Part shown: positions 17,416 through 27,016 of the stretch, in pieces
Numbering within the stretch: the first letter of the stretch is position 1
How the letters are laid out: the number at the start of each line of letters is the position of its first letter
Program-made: the position numbers and the translations under genes
Assembly (NCBI GenBank): GCA_028284225.1
Contig: JANQSD010000013.1
Coordinates: 200,422 to 264,421, forward strand
DNA from: Arenicellales bacterium
GTDB lineage: Bacteria; Pseudomonadota; Gammaproteobacteria; Arenicellales; JAHEKD01
Direction: 5' to 3'
Length of the DNA stretch: 64,000 bases
Notes under the pieces: generated by a model
Told to the model about the DNA's origin: nothing
Database searches by the model: none
What the model saw: the letters and a program-made list of their open reading frames with translations, nothing else

Positions 17416-18031
17416 TTTACTACGCGAGCGCACTTTAGCTTTGGCCGGGCTTGCTCAAGCCGCCAAATTAGTCCAGGATCTGGCACGTACCGGCAAAGTC
17501 GATCAACAACACCTTGACGCCTGTGTCAGAACCTTGTTTACTTTTAACGCCGGCACTGTAGATGAAGTGTATGGCGGTATTGATTCATTAAGCCTGGGAC
17601 TGCGCAGTCTGCAGAGTCACTTTTTCAAACCTAAATCACCCGTACAGGCCGAAATCATGCGTTATGCATTTCAGTTAATTCAGCTAAGTAAAAAGGTCAA
17701 ATCTTCATCACAATTGGGCCAACGTCTGGCAGAACAACTTGATCAAATCCATGTTGATGAACAACAACGTTTTTTTGATGAACAGACCATAGAACAAATC
17801 GCTGATATTTATTTAAAAACGATCAGTCCCCTGAAACCAAGAGTAATAGTCAGCGGTGAACAAGGTTATCTGGCGCAAAAACAAACTGCTGCCAAAGTAA
17901 GAGTTTGTCTACTCAGCGGTATACGGTCAGCCTATTTATGGTTACAAAAAGGAGGGGGTAAACTTCAGCTTTTGACCGCACGCGGAGCCTACCAAAATCA
18001 AGCCACGTCTCTGTTAGCAGAAATGGTATAG
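17405..18031 (+). CDS. hflD: HflD-like protein
   Basis: A 208-residue all-helical protein matching HflD (YcfC), a peripheral membrane protein that in E. coli affects lambda CII stability and lysogeny. Recognisable segments are LALAGLAQAAKLVQDLARTG near the start, LFTFNAGTVDEVYGG and GIRSAYLWLQKGGGKLQLL near the end. Its normal neighbours mnmA and purB are absent. Here it follows DUF192, overlapping it by 11 bases. No Shine-Dalgarno is obvious, consistent with coupling. The cellular role outside E. coli is unclear. Confidence 0.88.
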   Translation: MTGDLLRERTLALAGLAQAAKLVQDLARTGKVDQQHLDACVRTLFTFNAGTVDEVYGGIDSLSLGLRSLQSHFFKPKSPVQAEIMRYAFQLIQLSKKVKSSSQLGQRLAEQLDQIHVDEQQRFFDEQTIEQIADIYLKTISPLKPRVIVSGEQGYLAQKQTAAKVRVCLLSGIRSAYLWLQKGGGKLQLLTARGAYQNQATSLLAEMV

Positions 18032-18176
18032 TAATGCTCTCACAAACACACAGATAATCCAGGAAACGTCTTATTACGTCGCTGATGAATACACTACCTG
18101 CCACAAACAATTGTTTGGCGCCTATGTCAGTACGGACTTAACCAGAGGTTTCTGAGCAACAAAGAGTACACTCCTC

Positions 18177-20603
18177 ATGACTTTGCTTCTAATTCTGATC
18201 ATTCTCGGCCTATACATGTATTACGTTGCCAGAATGAATCCCTCAATGCCTATGATTTGTATCGGTATTGCCATCATTTTACTTGCTGTTACTTTCACTG
18301 GCTGGATTCCGGCAATACTTATGTTGGGCATATGGTTACTTTTTGGCTTGATAGCTACAATTCTGAATGTTGAAGCAGTAAGGCGGACGTACTTGACCGG
18401 GCCGGTACTAAAACGAATTAAACAAATACTACCGCCGATTTCAGATACCGAGCAGGAAGCGATAGATGCCGGTACAGTATGGTGGGAGGCAGAGTTATTT
18501 AAAGGCGACCCTGATTGGAATAAATTAAATAATTATCCTCCGGCAACATTGAGTGATGCAGAAAAGGATTTTCTCAATGGCCCTGTTGAAGAACTTTGTA
18601 CCATGCTTGATGACTGGGACATCACACACAATCGTAATGACCTCCCACCTGAGGTTTGGCAATACATCAAGGATAATCAATTTTTTGGTCTGATCATTCC
18701 TGAACAATATGGTGGGCTTGAGTTTTCTCCTGTCGCCAACTCTGAGATTGTAATGAAAATTGCCAGCCGTAGTGGCACGGCTGGTGTGACTGTAATGGTA
18801 CCAAATTCATTAGGTCCGGCCGAGCTGTTATCGCATTACGGTACACAGGAACAAAAGGATTATTATTTGCCGCGTCTAGCCAAGGGCGAGGAAATTCCCT
18901 GTTTTGCGCTGACCGGCCCTTACGCCGGTTCAGACGCAGGCGCGATGACGGCAGCTGGTATAGTCTGTGAACAGGAAATAGACGGTGAGAAAAAACTTGG
19001 TTTTAAAGTAAACTGGGAAAAGCGTTACATCACGCTCGGACCGGTGGCATCTGTATTGGGATTGGCGTTTAAAGCCTTTGACCCAGATGGATTGCTTGGT
19101 GAAGAATCAGACCTAGGCATTACTTGCGCACTGGTGCCGGTTAATACTCCCGGTGTTGATATCGGAAAGCGTCATTTACCTCTGAATGCTTCTTTTATGA
19201 ACGGCCCCAATGAAGGCAAGGACGTTTTCGTGCCTTTTGACTGGGTAGTCGGTGGCCAGGAACAAATTGGACGAGGCTGGCGCATGCTGATGGAGTTATT
19301 AGCAGCCGGAAGGGCAATTTCGCTGCCGGCTTCTGGTGTCGCCATGAGTAAAGTTTCTGCCCGTACCACAGGTGCTTATGCACGTATTCGCGAGCAATTT
19401 AATATTCCGATCGGGAAATTTGAAGGCGTGCAAGAAGCCCTGGCCAGAATTGGTGGTTTAACCTATATGCTGGACGCGACGCGATTATTCAGCCTCGCTG
19501 CCTTACAGATGGGGGAAAAACCTTCTGTTGTTTCTGCTATCGCTAAATACCATTTAACGGAAGGCGGCCGAACAGTTATCAATGATGCCATGGATGTTCA
19601 CGGTGGTCGTGGTATTTGCATGGGTCCAAAAAATTATCTGGCTCGCGCCTATCAACAAACACCTATTGGTATTACCGTTGAAGGGGCAAATATCCTGACA
19701 CGCAGTCTAATCATTTTTGGCCAGGGAGCCATGCGCTGTCATCCATATTTGCTTAAAGAAGTCGAAGCCGCCTATGATCCTAATGAGTCAACCGCAATTG
19801 ATAAATTTGATCGAGTATTCGTTGATCACCTGCAATATGTGTATTGCAATAAAATACGAACTATATTCTATGCGCTCACCCGTGGCCATCTATCCAATCA
19901 AACTGGCTCGACAAAAACTAAACAATATTTTCGTCAAGTTTCGCGCTTAAGTGCTGCATTCTCATTTCTTTCCGATATGGCTTTGCTGGTCCTGGGCGGC
20001 GGTTTGAAGCGTAAAGAAGCGTTGTCTGGACGTTTTGCAGATGCCCTGAGTTATTTATATATGTGCACGGCGGTGTTAAAACAGCACCAAGATAATGGCA
20101 ACCCTGGCGAAGATATGCCTTTTGTCGATTGGGCATGTCAACATGCGTTATTTGAGACCGAACACGCCATCGATGGCATCTTGCGAAATTTTCCGATAAA
20201 ACCATTAGGTATTATGTTAAGACTTCTGGTGTTTCCAACGGGCAGGTGGCTACGTCGACCTAATGATAAATTGGGGCAAAAAGTTGCAAAGCTATTACAA
20301 AGCCCATCTGCTTCAAGAGATCGACTCACACATGGCATTTACGTCAACTCAAAGCCTGATGATGTGACTGGCTGCCTTGAACATGCATTGAATTTAACCC
20401 TGGAGGTTGAGCCAATTCGTAAACGTCTAAAAGATGCCGACCGTCGCCAGGCAGGGGGTCAGGCATTTTCTGACTGGCTGGATCAATTAGTTAATAGTGG
20501 TCATATAGATGATACTGAAGCTGAACAGCTAGCCGCCTGGCATCAATCTACTTATCATGTCATCAGTGTAGATAAATTCGAGAAAAAACATGTAACCCAT
20601 TGA
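18177..20603 (+). CDS. fadE: Acyl-CoA dehydrogenase FadE
   Basis: The first oxidation step of fatty-acid beta-oxidation, acyl-CoA to 2-enoyl-CoA, with FAD. The 808 residues match FadE (about 814). Two N-terminal membrane helices (about 1-25 and 30-65) anchor it, the feature that separates FadE from soluble family members. The dehydrogenase core includes LTGPYAGSDAGAMTAAG, WEKRYITLGPVAS, VHGGRGICMGPKNYLARAY and GANILTRSLIIFGQG. A FadE-type C-terminal domain follows (from about 600). It overlaps or abuts the acyl-CoA synthetase gene, giving an activation-oxidation pair. No FadR or PsrA box could be assigned upstream. Confidence 0.93.
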   Translation: MTLLLILIILGLYMYYVARMNPSMPMICIGIAIILLAVTFTGWIPAILMLGIWLLFGLIATILNVEAVRRTYLTGPVLKRIKQILPPISDTEQEAIDAGTVWWEAELFKGDPDWNKLNNYPPATLSDAEKDFLNGPVEELCTMLDDWDITHNRNDLPPEVWQYIKDNQFFGLIIPEQYGGLEFSPVANSEIVMKIASRSGTAGVTVMVPNSLGPAELLSHYGTQEQKDYYLPRLAKGEEIPCFALTGPYAGSDAGAMTAAGIVCEQEIDGEKKLGFKVNWEKRYITLGPVASVLGLAFKAFDPDGLLGEESDLGITCALVPVNTPGVDIGKRHLPLNASFMNGPNEGKDVFVPFDWVVGGQEQIGRGWRMLMELLAAGRAISLPASGVAMSKVSARTTGAYARIREQFNIPIGKFEGVQEALARIGGLTYMLDATRLFSLAALQMGEKPSVVSAIAKYHLTEGGRTVINDAMDVHGGRGICMGPKNYLARAYQQTPIGITVEGANILTRSLIIFGQGAMRCHPYLLKEVEAAYDPNESTAIDKFDRVFVDHLQYVYCNKIRTIFYALTRGHLSNQTGSTKTKQYFRQVSRLSAAFSFLSDMALLVLGGGLKRKEALSGRFADALSYLYMCTAVLKQHQDNGNPGEDMPFVDWACQHALFETEHAIDGILRNFPIKPLGIMLRLLVFPTGRWLRRPNDKLGQKVAKLLQSPSASRDRLTHGIYVNSKPDDVTGCLEHALNLTLEVEPIRKRLKDADRRQAGGQAFSDWLDQLVNSGHIDDTEAEQLAAWHQSTYHVISVDKFEKKHVTH

Positions 20604-20608
20604 ATAAT

Positions 20609-22456
20609 ATGAGTAAAATAATAGAAGCTACGATCTATGCGGACGATGCCCTAAAGCATCGCAATGATATTGATATTATTACACCCAGCGAGGCTCAAAC
20701 ACTCAATGGCCTGTTTGCAGAAAGAGTAAAACGCAACCCGGAGAAAACTGCTTATCATCAGTTTGAGTCCGGGCAGTGGCGTCAATACAGCTGGCTGCAA
20801 ATGTCTGAGCTAATTGATCGGTGGAGATCAGCATTTATCAATGCTGATCTAAAGCGGGGAGACCGGATTGCAATTCTACAGCGCAACTCAACTCACTGGG
20901 TTTGTTTCGATCAGGCCGCCCATGCACAGGGTTTAGTGGTGGTGCCGTTATACATGGATGATCGTGCCGACAATATGGCTTACATTATGGAACTCACCCA
21001 AAGTCAGTTGCTGTTTATTGACTCAGCGGAGCATTGGGAAGAGCTGCGTGCCGAGAAAACCATAAACCTTGATTTCCTTAAGATTATTGTTTCACTTGAA
21101 TCCTTCGAACAGTGTTCCGACCAACGTGTTGTTTCAGTTGAAAATTGGCTGCCGCAAGAGGTTTCAGATTTACCTTCTGCGATTACGGACACACAGGCAC
21201 TGGCTTCAATCATTTTCACTTCAGGCACAACTGGTCGACCCAAAGGCGTGATGCTATCTCATAGCAATATGCTGGAAAATGCCTATGCCTGTGTCCGCTA
21301 TGGTCCGTTTTTCCCTGAGGATTTATTCGTTTCCTTTTTACCCTTGTCACATACATTTGAACGCACTGTTGGCTATTACATGACTATTATGGCAGGTTGT
21401 GAAGTCGCTTATGCCAGATCAATTCCCGAATTGGGAGAAGACTTGATACACCATAAACCCACGGTCATCGTGACCGTACCCAGAATTTTTGAGCGGGTTT
21501 ATCAGAAAATAATGACCCAACTTGATGAAGGATCGGCAATTAAAAAAACACTATTCGAAAAAACGGTTGAAATAGGCTGGGATAAATTTCAGCATCGACA
21601 AAATCGCGCTAAATCAAAACTAAATTTTTTGCTATGGCCGGTAATGGATAAGTTAGTTGCAGGCAAGGTTAGAGCAAAGCTGGGCGGCCGTTTACGAGTA
21701 GCCATTGCTGGCGGTGCACCATTGCCGTTTGTTGTCGGTAAAACATTTTTGGGATTAGGTGTAAATGTGACCCAGGGCTACGGTATGACTGAAGCTTCTC
21801 CTGTGTTATCTACAAACCTGGTGGATCGTAATAAACCTGAAAGTATTGGCCTGCCGTTGCTGGGAGTAGAACTGAGACTTGGAGAAAATAATGAAATCCT
21901 GGCCAAAGGCCCGAATGTTATGCAAGGTTATTGGCAGAATGAACAAGCAACCAGCGAGACATTTACTGAAGATGGCTGGCTGAAAACCGGAGATTGCGGA
22001 AAAATTGACAAGGACGGCTTTATTCATATTATTGGCCGCATTAAAGAGATTCTCGTATTAGCCAACGGCGAGAAGGTTCCACCGGCCGACATGGAATCAG
22101 CCATTGCCGAAGACGCTTTGTTTGAGCAGTCGATGGTCATTGGAGAGGGCAAACCTTATCTGACAGCACTGCTGGTTTTAAATAAAGAACTATGGCAAAA
22201 AGAAGCTGAAAAACTGGGCGTAGACAGTAATGACGAAACAGTGCTCAAGGATCCCAAGGTAGAAGCATTGCTGGTAAACCGCATAGCTGAACAAATAGAA
22301 GATTTTCCTGGTTATGCAAAAATTTATAAAGCCAGTGCATCGCTGGAGCCCTGGACGGTTGAGAATGGTTTACTGACGCCAACCTTAAAATTGAAACGAC
22401 CGGTGTTAAAAGATCGTTTTGCAAACGAAATTTCCAGACTTTATAAAGGACACTGA
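20609..22456 (+). CDS. Long-chain acyl-CoA synthetase (AMP-forming)
   Basis: Activates fatty acids to acyl-CoA at the membrane. About 615 residues. The AMP-binding motif is FTSGTTGRPKGVMLSHSNM. LPLSHTFERTVGYYMTIMAG, GYGMTEASPVLS and the C-terminal GRIKEILVLANGEKVPP define the long FAA/FadD15-type branch rather than E. coli FadD. A TTG at 20600 overlaps the fadE stop; I prefer the ATG at 20609. Neither has a clear ribosome site, so coupling to fadE is likely. Its stop overlaps the next gene by one base. Confidence 0.88.
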   Translation: MSKIIEATIYADDALKHRNDIDIITPSEAQTLNGLFAERVKRNPEKTAYHQFESGQWRQYSWLQMSELIDRWRSAFINADLKRGDRIAILQRNSTHWVCFDQAAHAQGLVVVPLYMDDRADNMAYIMELTQSQLLFIDSAEHWEELRAEKTINLDFLKIIVSLESFEQCSDQRVVSVENWLPQEVSDLPSAITDTQALASIIFTSGTTGRPKGVMLSHSNMLENAYACVRYGPFFPEDLFVSFLPLSHTFERTVGYYMTIMAGCEVAYARSIPELGEDLIHHKPTVIVTVPRIFERVYQKIMTQLDEGSAIKKTLFEKTVEIGWDKFQHRQNRAKSKLNFLLWPVMDKLVAGKVRAKLGGRLRVAIAGGAPLPFVVGKTFLGLGVNVTQGYGMTEASPVLSTNLVDRNKPESIGLPLLGVELRLGENNEILAKGPNVMQGYWQNEQATSETFTEDGWLKTGDCGKIDKDGFIHIIGRIKEILVLANGEKVPPADMESAIAEDALFEQSMVIGEGKPYLTALLVLNKELWQKEAEKLGVDSNDETVLKDPKVEALLVNRIAEQIEDFPGYAKIYKASASLEPWTVENGLLTPTLKLKRPVLKDRFANEISRLYKGH

Positions 22457-22827
22457 TGCGGGCGTTTTTACTCATTGCCCATGGCAGTCGGCGCACGGAA
22501 TCAAATGAAGAAGTTTTTGCATTAATCGAATCATTAAGGCCTAAATTAGAATCATCTTATGACTTGTTACAAGCCGCTTTTCTGGAGCTTTGTGATCCTG
22601 GAATCGGTGCGGCAATAGACAGTCTAATTGAAAAGGGTGCACAGGAAATCGTCATCTTACCCTATTTTTTAAATCAGGGACGACATGTGAGTGAAGATGT
22701 GCCACACGAAATTCTGGCCAAACAATCCCAGCATCCCGACTTAACTATTAAAACATTACCTTACTTTGGTAAAGCCAGCCAGATAACTGACATTGTAGTA
22801 AAACTGCTGGCAAAACATGATGCTTAA
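22456..22827 (+). CDS. Short CbiX-type chelatase
   Basis: A 123-residue single-domain member of the CbiX/SirB family, which inserts cobalt, iron or nickel into sirohydrochlorin-type tetrapyrroles. The N-terminal metal-binding motif LLIAHGSRRTESNEEV and the second His in LPYFLNQGRHVSEDVPHEI are both present. The ATG overlaps the stop of the acyl-CoA synthetase gene. No other tetrapyrrole gene is nearby, so the metal and substrate are unresolved. It could also be a family member with no chelatase role. Confidence 0.82.
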   Translation: MRAFLLIAHGSRRTESNEEVFALIESLRPKLESSYDLLQAAFLELCDPGIGAAIDSLIEKGAQEIVILPYFLNQGRHVSEDVPHEILAKQSQHPDLTIKTLPYFGKASQITDIVVKLLAKHDA

Positions 22828-22833
22828 TCCTGA

Positions 22834-24150
22834 TTAAGCACTAATTGACCTCGGGATACGTGGAAACCATGCCCACAAAATAACTGCCCGAAAAACCATA
22901 AAAATTAAAAAGGCAAGCCATAGGCCGTGGTTATGCCATTGCTGAACTAGAAACAAACAGCAAAGCACAAATACACTAGTCGAAACCAACATCCCATTAC
23001 GCATTTCTACAGTATGTGTTGTACCGATATAAATGCCGTCCAGCTGGAAGCTCCATACCGAAATCAAAGGAGAAATAATTAACCAGGGCAAGTACTGCTT
23101 CGCCATGGCAATAACTTGCTGATCGACTGAAAATACCCGGACTATGTGTTCTCCGATAAGTAAATAAACTATACAACAAACCAATGCTGTAGCAGCTGCC
23201 CAAGATGTAGAATATTTGACTGCTAAAAGCAATTCATCTGGTGAACGCTTTCCGTAAGCTCTACCGGTAAGGCTCTCAGTCGCATCAGCAAAACCATCCA
23301 ATCCATACGCCATTATTGACTGAAAATGCAGCAGAATGGCATTGGCAGCCAAAAATATCGTTCCAAGCCGGCTGCTCATATACGTCATAAACGCAAAAGA
23401 AAAAACCAAACACGCTGTTCGAATCATAATATTTGCATTCAACTTCATCAGCGGGAAGTAGGAGCTCAAACGTTGCTTTATTGCAGTGGAAATTGATAAT
23501 TCAAATCCATTTTTGCGTGTAATCCTAACTAACCAGTAAATGCCTAACACGCACGCAGTAAAGTTCGCGATAACAGTCGCAAATGCAACTCCTTTGATTT
23601 GCCAATCAAATAGCAACACAAAAACCAGATCGAGAATGATATTAGTTAAATTAAGTAGCAATTGATGGAAAAAAATATATTTAGTTTGTTGTAATGCAAT
23701 AAAACTACCCAGAATAACAAAATTTATTAAAACAGCTGGAGAGCCCCAAATCCGAATACTGTAATAATCATATGTAGCCTTAGCAACACCGGCCTCAGTT
23801 TGGTAAATCTCCAATACAGAATCTATAATCGGCTGCTGGATTAATAAAATTAAACCCGCAGCAACTATGGCAATTACCAGCGCTCTGGATATAACATCGC
23901 CAGCTTTTTGATAATTCTCGCTACCGATTGCCTGGGCAGTCAAACCGCTGGTTCCGATCTTAAGAAAATTGAATCCCCAAAATAAAAAATCAAAAATTAT
24001 TGCCCCTAACGCTACCGCTGCAATGTACTGGGCACCTGGCAGTTGGCCGATTACAGCAGTATCAACTGCACCGACTAAAGGTATCGTTATGTTTGAAAGA
24101 ATAATTGGCCAGGCGATTTGCCATACCCTCAAATAGGACAGATTATGCAT
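22834..24150 (-). CDS. MATE-family efflux transporter (DinF-like)
   Basis: A 438-residue inner-membrane exporter with about twelve helices in two six-helix halves. The N terminus LRVWQIAWPIILSNITIPL followed by GAVDTAVIGQLPG is the MATE signature, of the DinF-like branch. It probably exports cationic compounds against Na+ or H+; the substrate is unknown. It is convergent with the chelatase gene, ending 7 bases from it. The 160-base gap upstream separates it from the divergent response regulator and should hold both promoters. Confidence 0.88.
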   Translation of the reverse strand: MHNLSYLRVWQIAWPIILSNITIPLVGAVDTAVIGQLPGAQYIAAVALGAIIFDFLFWGFNFLKIGTSGLTAQAIGSENYQKAGDVISRALVIAIVAAGLILLIQQPIIDSVLEIYQTEAGVAKATYDYYSIRIWGSPAVLINFVILGSFIALQQTKYIFFHQLLLNLTNIILDLVFVLLFDWQIKGVAFATVIANFTACVLGIYWLVRITRKNGFELSISTAIKQRLSSYFPLMKLNANIMIRTACLVFSFAFMTYMSSRLGTIFLAANAILLHFQSIMAYGLDGFADATESLTGRAYGKRSPDELLLAVKYSTSWAAATALVCCIVYLLIGEHIVRVFSVDQQVIAMAKQYLPWLIISPLISVWSFQLDGIYIGTTHTVEMRNGMLVSTSVFVLCCLFLVQQWHNHGLWLAFLIFMVFRAVILWAWFPRIPRSISA

Positions 24151-24310
24151 TTTTGTTCTAGTTTTTTAGTTGGCTGAGTAAAAAAATAATATGCTACTGG
24201 CTAGTGAATATTCTGGTAATATAGCGATAATTTTAATTCCGTAGTTGAATAATAGCTATGGTAAACAGCATCATAGTGCTTAAGATTTTCGTAATAATAT
24301 TGGAGGACAG

Positions 24311-25000
24311 GTGCGAATAGCCTATTTAGAAGACGATCCAGATCAGGCAAACCTGATGACGGCTTGGATGCAAGAAGCAGGCTACCAATATCAGCATTTT
24401 GATCTGGGCGGAAAATTTGTAAATCGCATCTCCAAAGATAGTTTTGACTGTATCATCCTTGACTGGGAAATTCCGGATCTCACGGGGCTGGAGGTATTAT
24501 CCTGGATTCGCAATAATTATGATGTAAACATACCGGTTATTTTTGTTACCCAGCGCCAGGAAGAAGAGGATATTGTCGAAGCACTGGAGGCGGGTGCCGA
24601 TGACTATCTGGTTAAACCTGTCCGACAGGGTGAATTCATGGCACGTTTACGTGCCCTATATCGTCGCAGCTCCGATTACGCCTTGAAGGATGACGTTCCC
24701 CTGGAAGTCACTCCCTACAAATTCAATAAAACCAACGAAACAATTTCACTACATGGTGAGCCTGTTAAACTAACTAAAAAGGAATATGATCTGGCATTAT
24801 TTTTATTCAAAAATATTGGCAGAGTCATCTCGCGCGATCATATAATGGAAAGTGTATGGGGGAAATATTCCGATTTAAATACTCGAACAGTCGACACCCA
24901 TGTCAGTCGTATTCGTTCTAAATTAAACATTAGCGAAGAAAACGGTTGGCGCTTGACCTCGATTTATATGCACGGTTACCGATTAGATCAACTAAGCTGA
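24311..25000 (+). CDS. OmpR-family response regulator
   Basis: A two-component DNA-binding regulator of 229 residues. The receiver domain (1-120) has the acidic pair EDD, the phospho-acceptor Asp in CIILDWEIPD (about residue 54), Thr in IFVTQRQ and Lys in YLVKPVR. The winged-helix domain (about 130-229) ends with RTVDTHVSRIRSKLN and YMHGYRLD. The start is GTG with GGAGG 6 bases upstream. A small Hpt protein gene follows by 10 bases, but no histidine kinase is in the window. Confidence 0.92.
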   Translation: MRIAYLEDDPDQANLMTAWMQEAGYQYQHFDLGGKFVNRISKDSFDCIILDWEIPDLTGLEVLSWIRNNYDVNIPVIFVTQRQEEEDIVEALEAGADDYLVKPVRQGEFMARLRALYRRSSDYALKDDVPLEVTPYKFNKTNETISLHGEPVKLTKKEYDLALFLFKNIGRVISRDHIMESVWGKYSDLNTRTVDTHVSRIRSKLNISEENGWRLTSIYMHGYRLDQLS

Positions 25001-25010
25001 TACTGAGTTA

Positions 25011-25289
25011 ATGCGCAGCGACCTCGTTGAGCAAGTCAAGCTCAGATATAAACAATCTCTAGTCGAAAAAGCCGATAAGTTAGAAACTCTTTGGACCAAA
25101 TACAAACATCAGCCTGACGAATTATCAAGTTTTCTGCATCAGTTGGCCGGTTCAGCAGGCATGTATGGTTATGATGACATAACCGAACAGTCAATTTCCC
25201 TACGCAAGAATCTTACTGTCGATCCAATCGAACAGCACCAAGACCAGTTCGAAAAACTGTATCAATTGCTCATTAAAAGTGCTAAATAA
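25011..25289 (+). CDS. Hpt-domain phosphotransfer protein
   Basis: A 92-residue helical protein whose segment FLHQLAGSAGMYGYDDI matches the Hpt phosphorylation site, with the phospho-His in LHQLAGSAG at about residue 44. Stand-alone Hpt proteins relay phosphate between a hybrid kinase and a response regulator. It lies 10 bases after the OmpR-type regulator, which makes that regulator its likely partner. No kinase gene is adjacent. The following flavin reductase gene begins 5 bases after its stop. Confidence 0.8.
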   Translation: MRSDLVEQVKLRYKQSLVEKADKLETLWTKYKHQPDELSSFLHQLAGSAGMYGYDDITEQSISLRKNLTVDPIEQHQDQFEKLYQLLIKSAK

Positions 25290-25294
25290 TCTGC

Positions 25295-25774
25295 ATGGAT
25301 ACAAAAGCACTAAGATCGGCTCTATCTAAATTTGCCACCGGCATCACTGTTGTGACAACTGTTGATGAAGATAAGAAACCTTATGGTGTCACTGTTAACA
25401 GCTTTACATCAGTTTCCTTAGAGCCGGCATTGGCACTGTGGTGCCTGGGTGATCAAACATTTGCTTTAAACACATTTCTTAATGCAGAGCACTTTGCTGT
25501 CAACATACTTTCCTCAGAACAAGAAGATGTATCTAATAACTTTGCTGTTGCCGGCGAATTTGATCGTTTCGCAACCATCCCTCATAACCAGGGAACAACC
25601 GGCGTTCCATTAATAACCGGTTGTTTAGCTAATTTTGAGTGTAAACGCTACCAAGTTGAAAGAATCGGTGACCACTGGGTCTTTATTTGCAAAATCAAAA
25701 GCTTTAGCACGAATGGCGAAAAACCATTGATTTATTATTCAAGCCAATATTGTCAGTTAAGGACCCAAGCCTGA
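25295..25774 (+). CDS. Flavin reductase-like FMN-binding protein
   Basis: A 159-residue split-barrel FMN-binding protein of the HpaC/flavin-reductase family, which supplies reduced flavin to monooxygenases or acts on its own. Family landmarks are LSKFATGITVVTT at the start, YGVTVNSFTSVSLEPALALWCL, and FAVNILSSEQ. It follows the regulator and Hpt genes closely (5 bases), which suggests one transcript. The partner oxygenase is unknown; the next gene is a flavin enzyme but is 139 bases away. Confidence 0.86.
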   Translation: MDTKALRSALSKFATGITVVTTVDEDKKPYGVTVNSFTSVSLEPALALWCLGDQTFALNTFLNAEHFAVNILSSEQEDVSNNFAVAGEFDRFATIPHNQGTTGVPLITGCLANFECKRYQVERIGDHWVFICKIKSFSTNGEKPLIYYSSQYCQLRTQA

Positions 25775-25913
25775 GTATTGTTATCTTGAGTAACTATATT
25801 TAAAAAAGCAACTGAGACATTTCAACATTGTTGGACAAGATAAGAATGCATCAACATCAATGTTTCCAACCTAAACAGACCCCATCAATTGTATCAATAG
25901 AGAGTTAGTAATT

Positions 25914-26984
25914 ATGTGGCCCCAAACAGCGATTACCGGTTTACTCAACATTAAGCATCCGATTATTCAAGCTCCAATGATTTTGCAAAAGCCGCTAGCG
26001 CCTTTGGCGATAACTGTATCTAATGCTGGCGGCCTTGGTTCGTTGGGTTGTGCCGAAATGACAATAGAAGAAGTTGAAAAAGCAGTCACTACTTTACGTA
26101 AAAATACTGACGGGCCATTCAACCTAAACTTCTTCCTGCATAAAGAACCTGGATATAATGAACAAATAAATAGGCAAATGCTTGAACATCTAATGCCTTT
26201 TTATAAAAAAATCGGATTTACCGGCATACCTGACTCAAGGACATCTCCTTTAAACGTTTTTAACGATGAAATGCTATCGTTATTACTAGATTTAAGCCCC
26301 CCCGTAGTCAGTTTTCATTTCGGTGTACCTCAACCTCATGTCGTTAAATCACTCAAACAGGTCGGGTGTTTTCTTATGGCCACAGCTACAACAGTGAATG
26401 AGGCCAAAATACTAGATCAAGCTGGGATTGATGCGATAATTGCTCAAGGCTGGGAAGCTGGTGGGCATCGAGGTTCTTTTGAAACGAATTATGAGGAAGT
26501 AGGAATAGGTACATTGAGCTTGGTTCCACAAGTGGTTGATGCTGTTCGAGTACCCGTTATTGCGGCCGGTGGTATTGGTGACGGTCGAGGCATAGCTGCA
26601 GCTTTTGCACTCGGGGCGAGTGGAGTATCAATGGGCACTGCATTTTTGACATGCTTAGAGACACCTATCACAGACCAGCACCGCGGGGCATTGCTAAACG
26701 CTAAAGATGAAGATACCCAGCTTAGCCGTGCTTTTTCGGGACGCCCGTGTAGGGGTAAAAAAAACCCATATTCCGAAACAATGATCAATCTACATCAGCC
26801 ATTTACTGACTTTCCCACTATGTACAATTTTAGTGGGCCTTTAAAAAAGTACGGTATCGATAACAATGATTTGGAATATCAGTTCCTACTTTATGGACAG
26901 TCGGCATCATTAAACAGAGAACTAAATGCGACAGCATTAATCGAAGTGTTGGCAGAAGAGGCACTTGCTATTATGCGCCCGTAG
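25914..26984 (+). CDS. Nitronate monooxygenase family protein
   Basis: An FMN-dependent TIM-barrel enzyme of 356 residues, formerly called 2-nitropropane dioxygenase, which oxidises propionate-3-nitronate and alkyl nitronates. Substrate-binding LNIKHPIIQAPM opens the protein. The catalytic His is in GWEAGGHRGSF (about residue 185). The FMN phosphate loop is AAGGIGDGRG followed by ALGASGVSMGTAFL. A GAGAG ribosome site lies 9 bases before the ATG. It is convergent with the radical SAM gene 32 bases away. Related enoyl reductases share the fold, so the substrate is not certain. Confidence 0.86.
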   Translation: MWPQTAITGLLNIKHPIIQAPMILQKPLAPLAITVSNAGGLGSLGCAEMTIEEVEKAVTTLRKNTDGPFNLNFFLHKEPGYNEQINRQMLEHLMPFYKKIGFTGIPDSRTSPLNVFNDEMLSLLLDLSPPVVSFHFGVPQPHVVKSLKQVGCFLMATATTVNEAKILDQAGIDAIIAQGWEAGGHRGSFETNYEEVGIGTLSLVPQVVDAVRVPVIAAGGIGDGRGIAAAFALGASGVSMGTAFLTCLETPITDQHRGALLNAKDEDTQLSRAFSGRPCRGKKNPYSETMINLHQPFTDFPTMYNFSGPLKKYGIDNNDLEYQFLLYGQSASLNRELNATALIEVLAEEALAIMRP

Positions 26985-27016
26985 CTAGGGGGCGCTCTCA
27001 CACCCAGCCGTTGTTG

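Noticed and set aside
18032-18176. A fatty-acid regulator box (FadR or PsrA) upstream of fadE
   Set aside because: No convincing palindrome of either type could be found in the 145-base gap.
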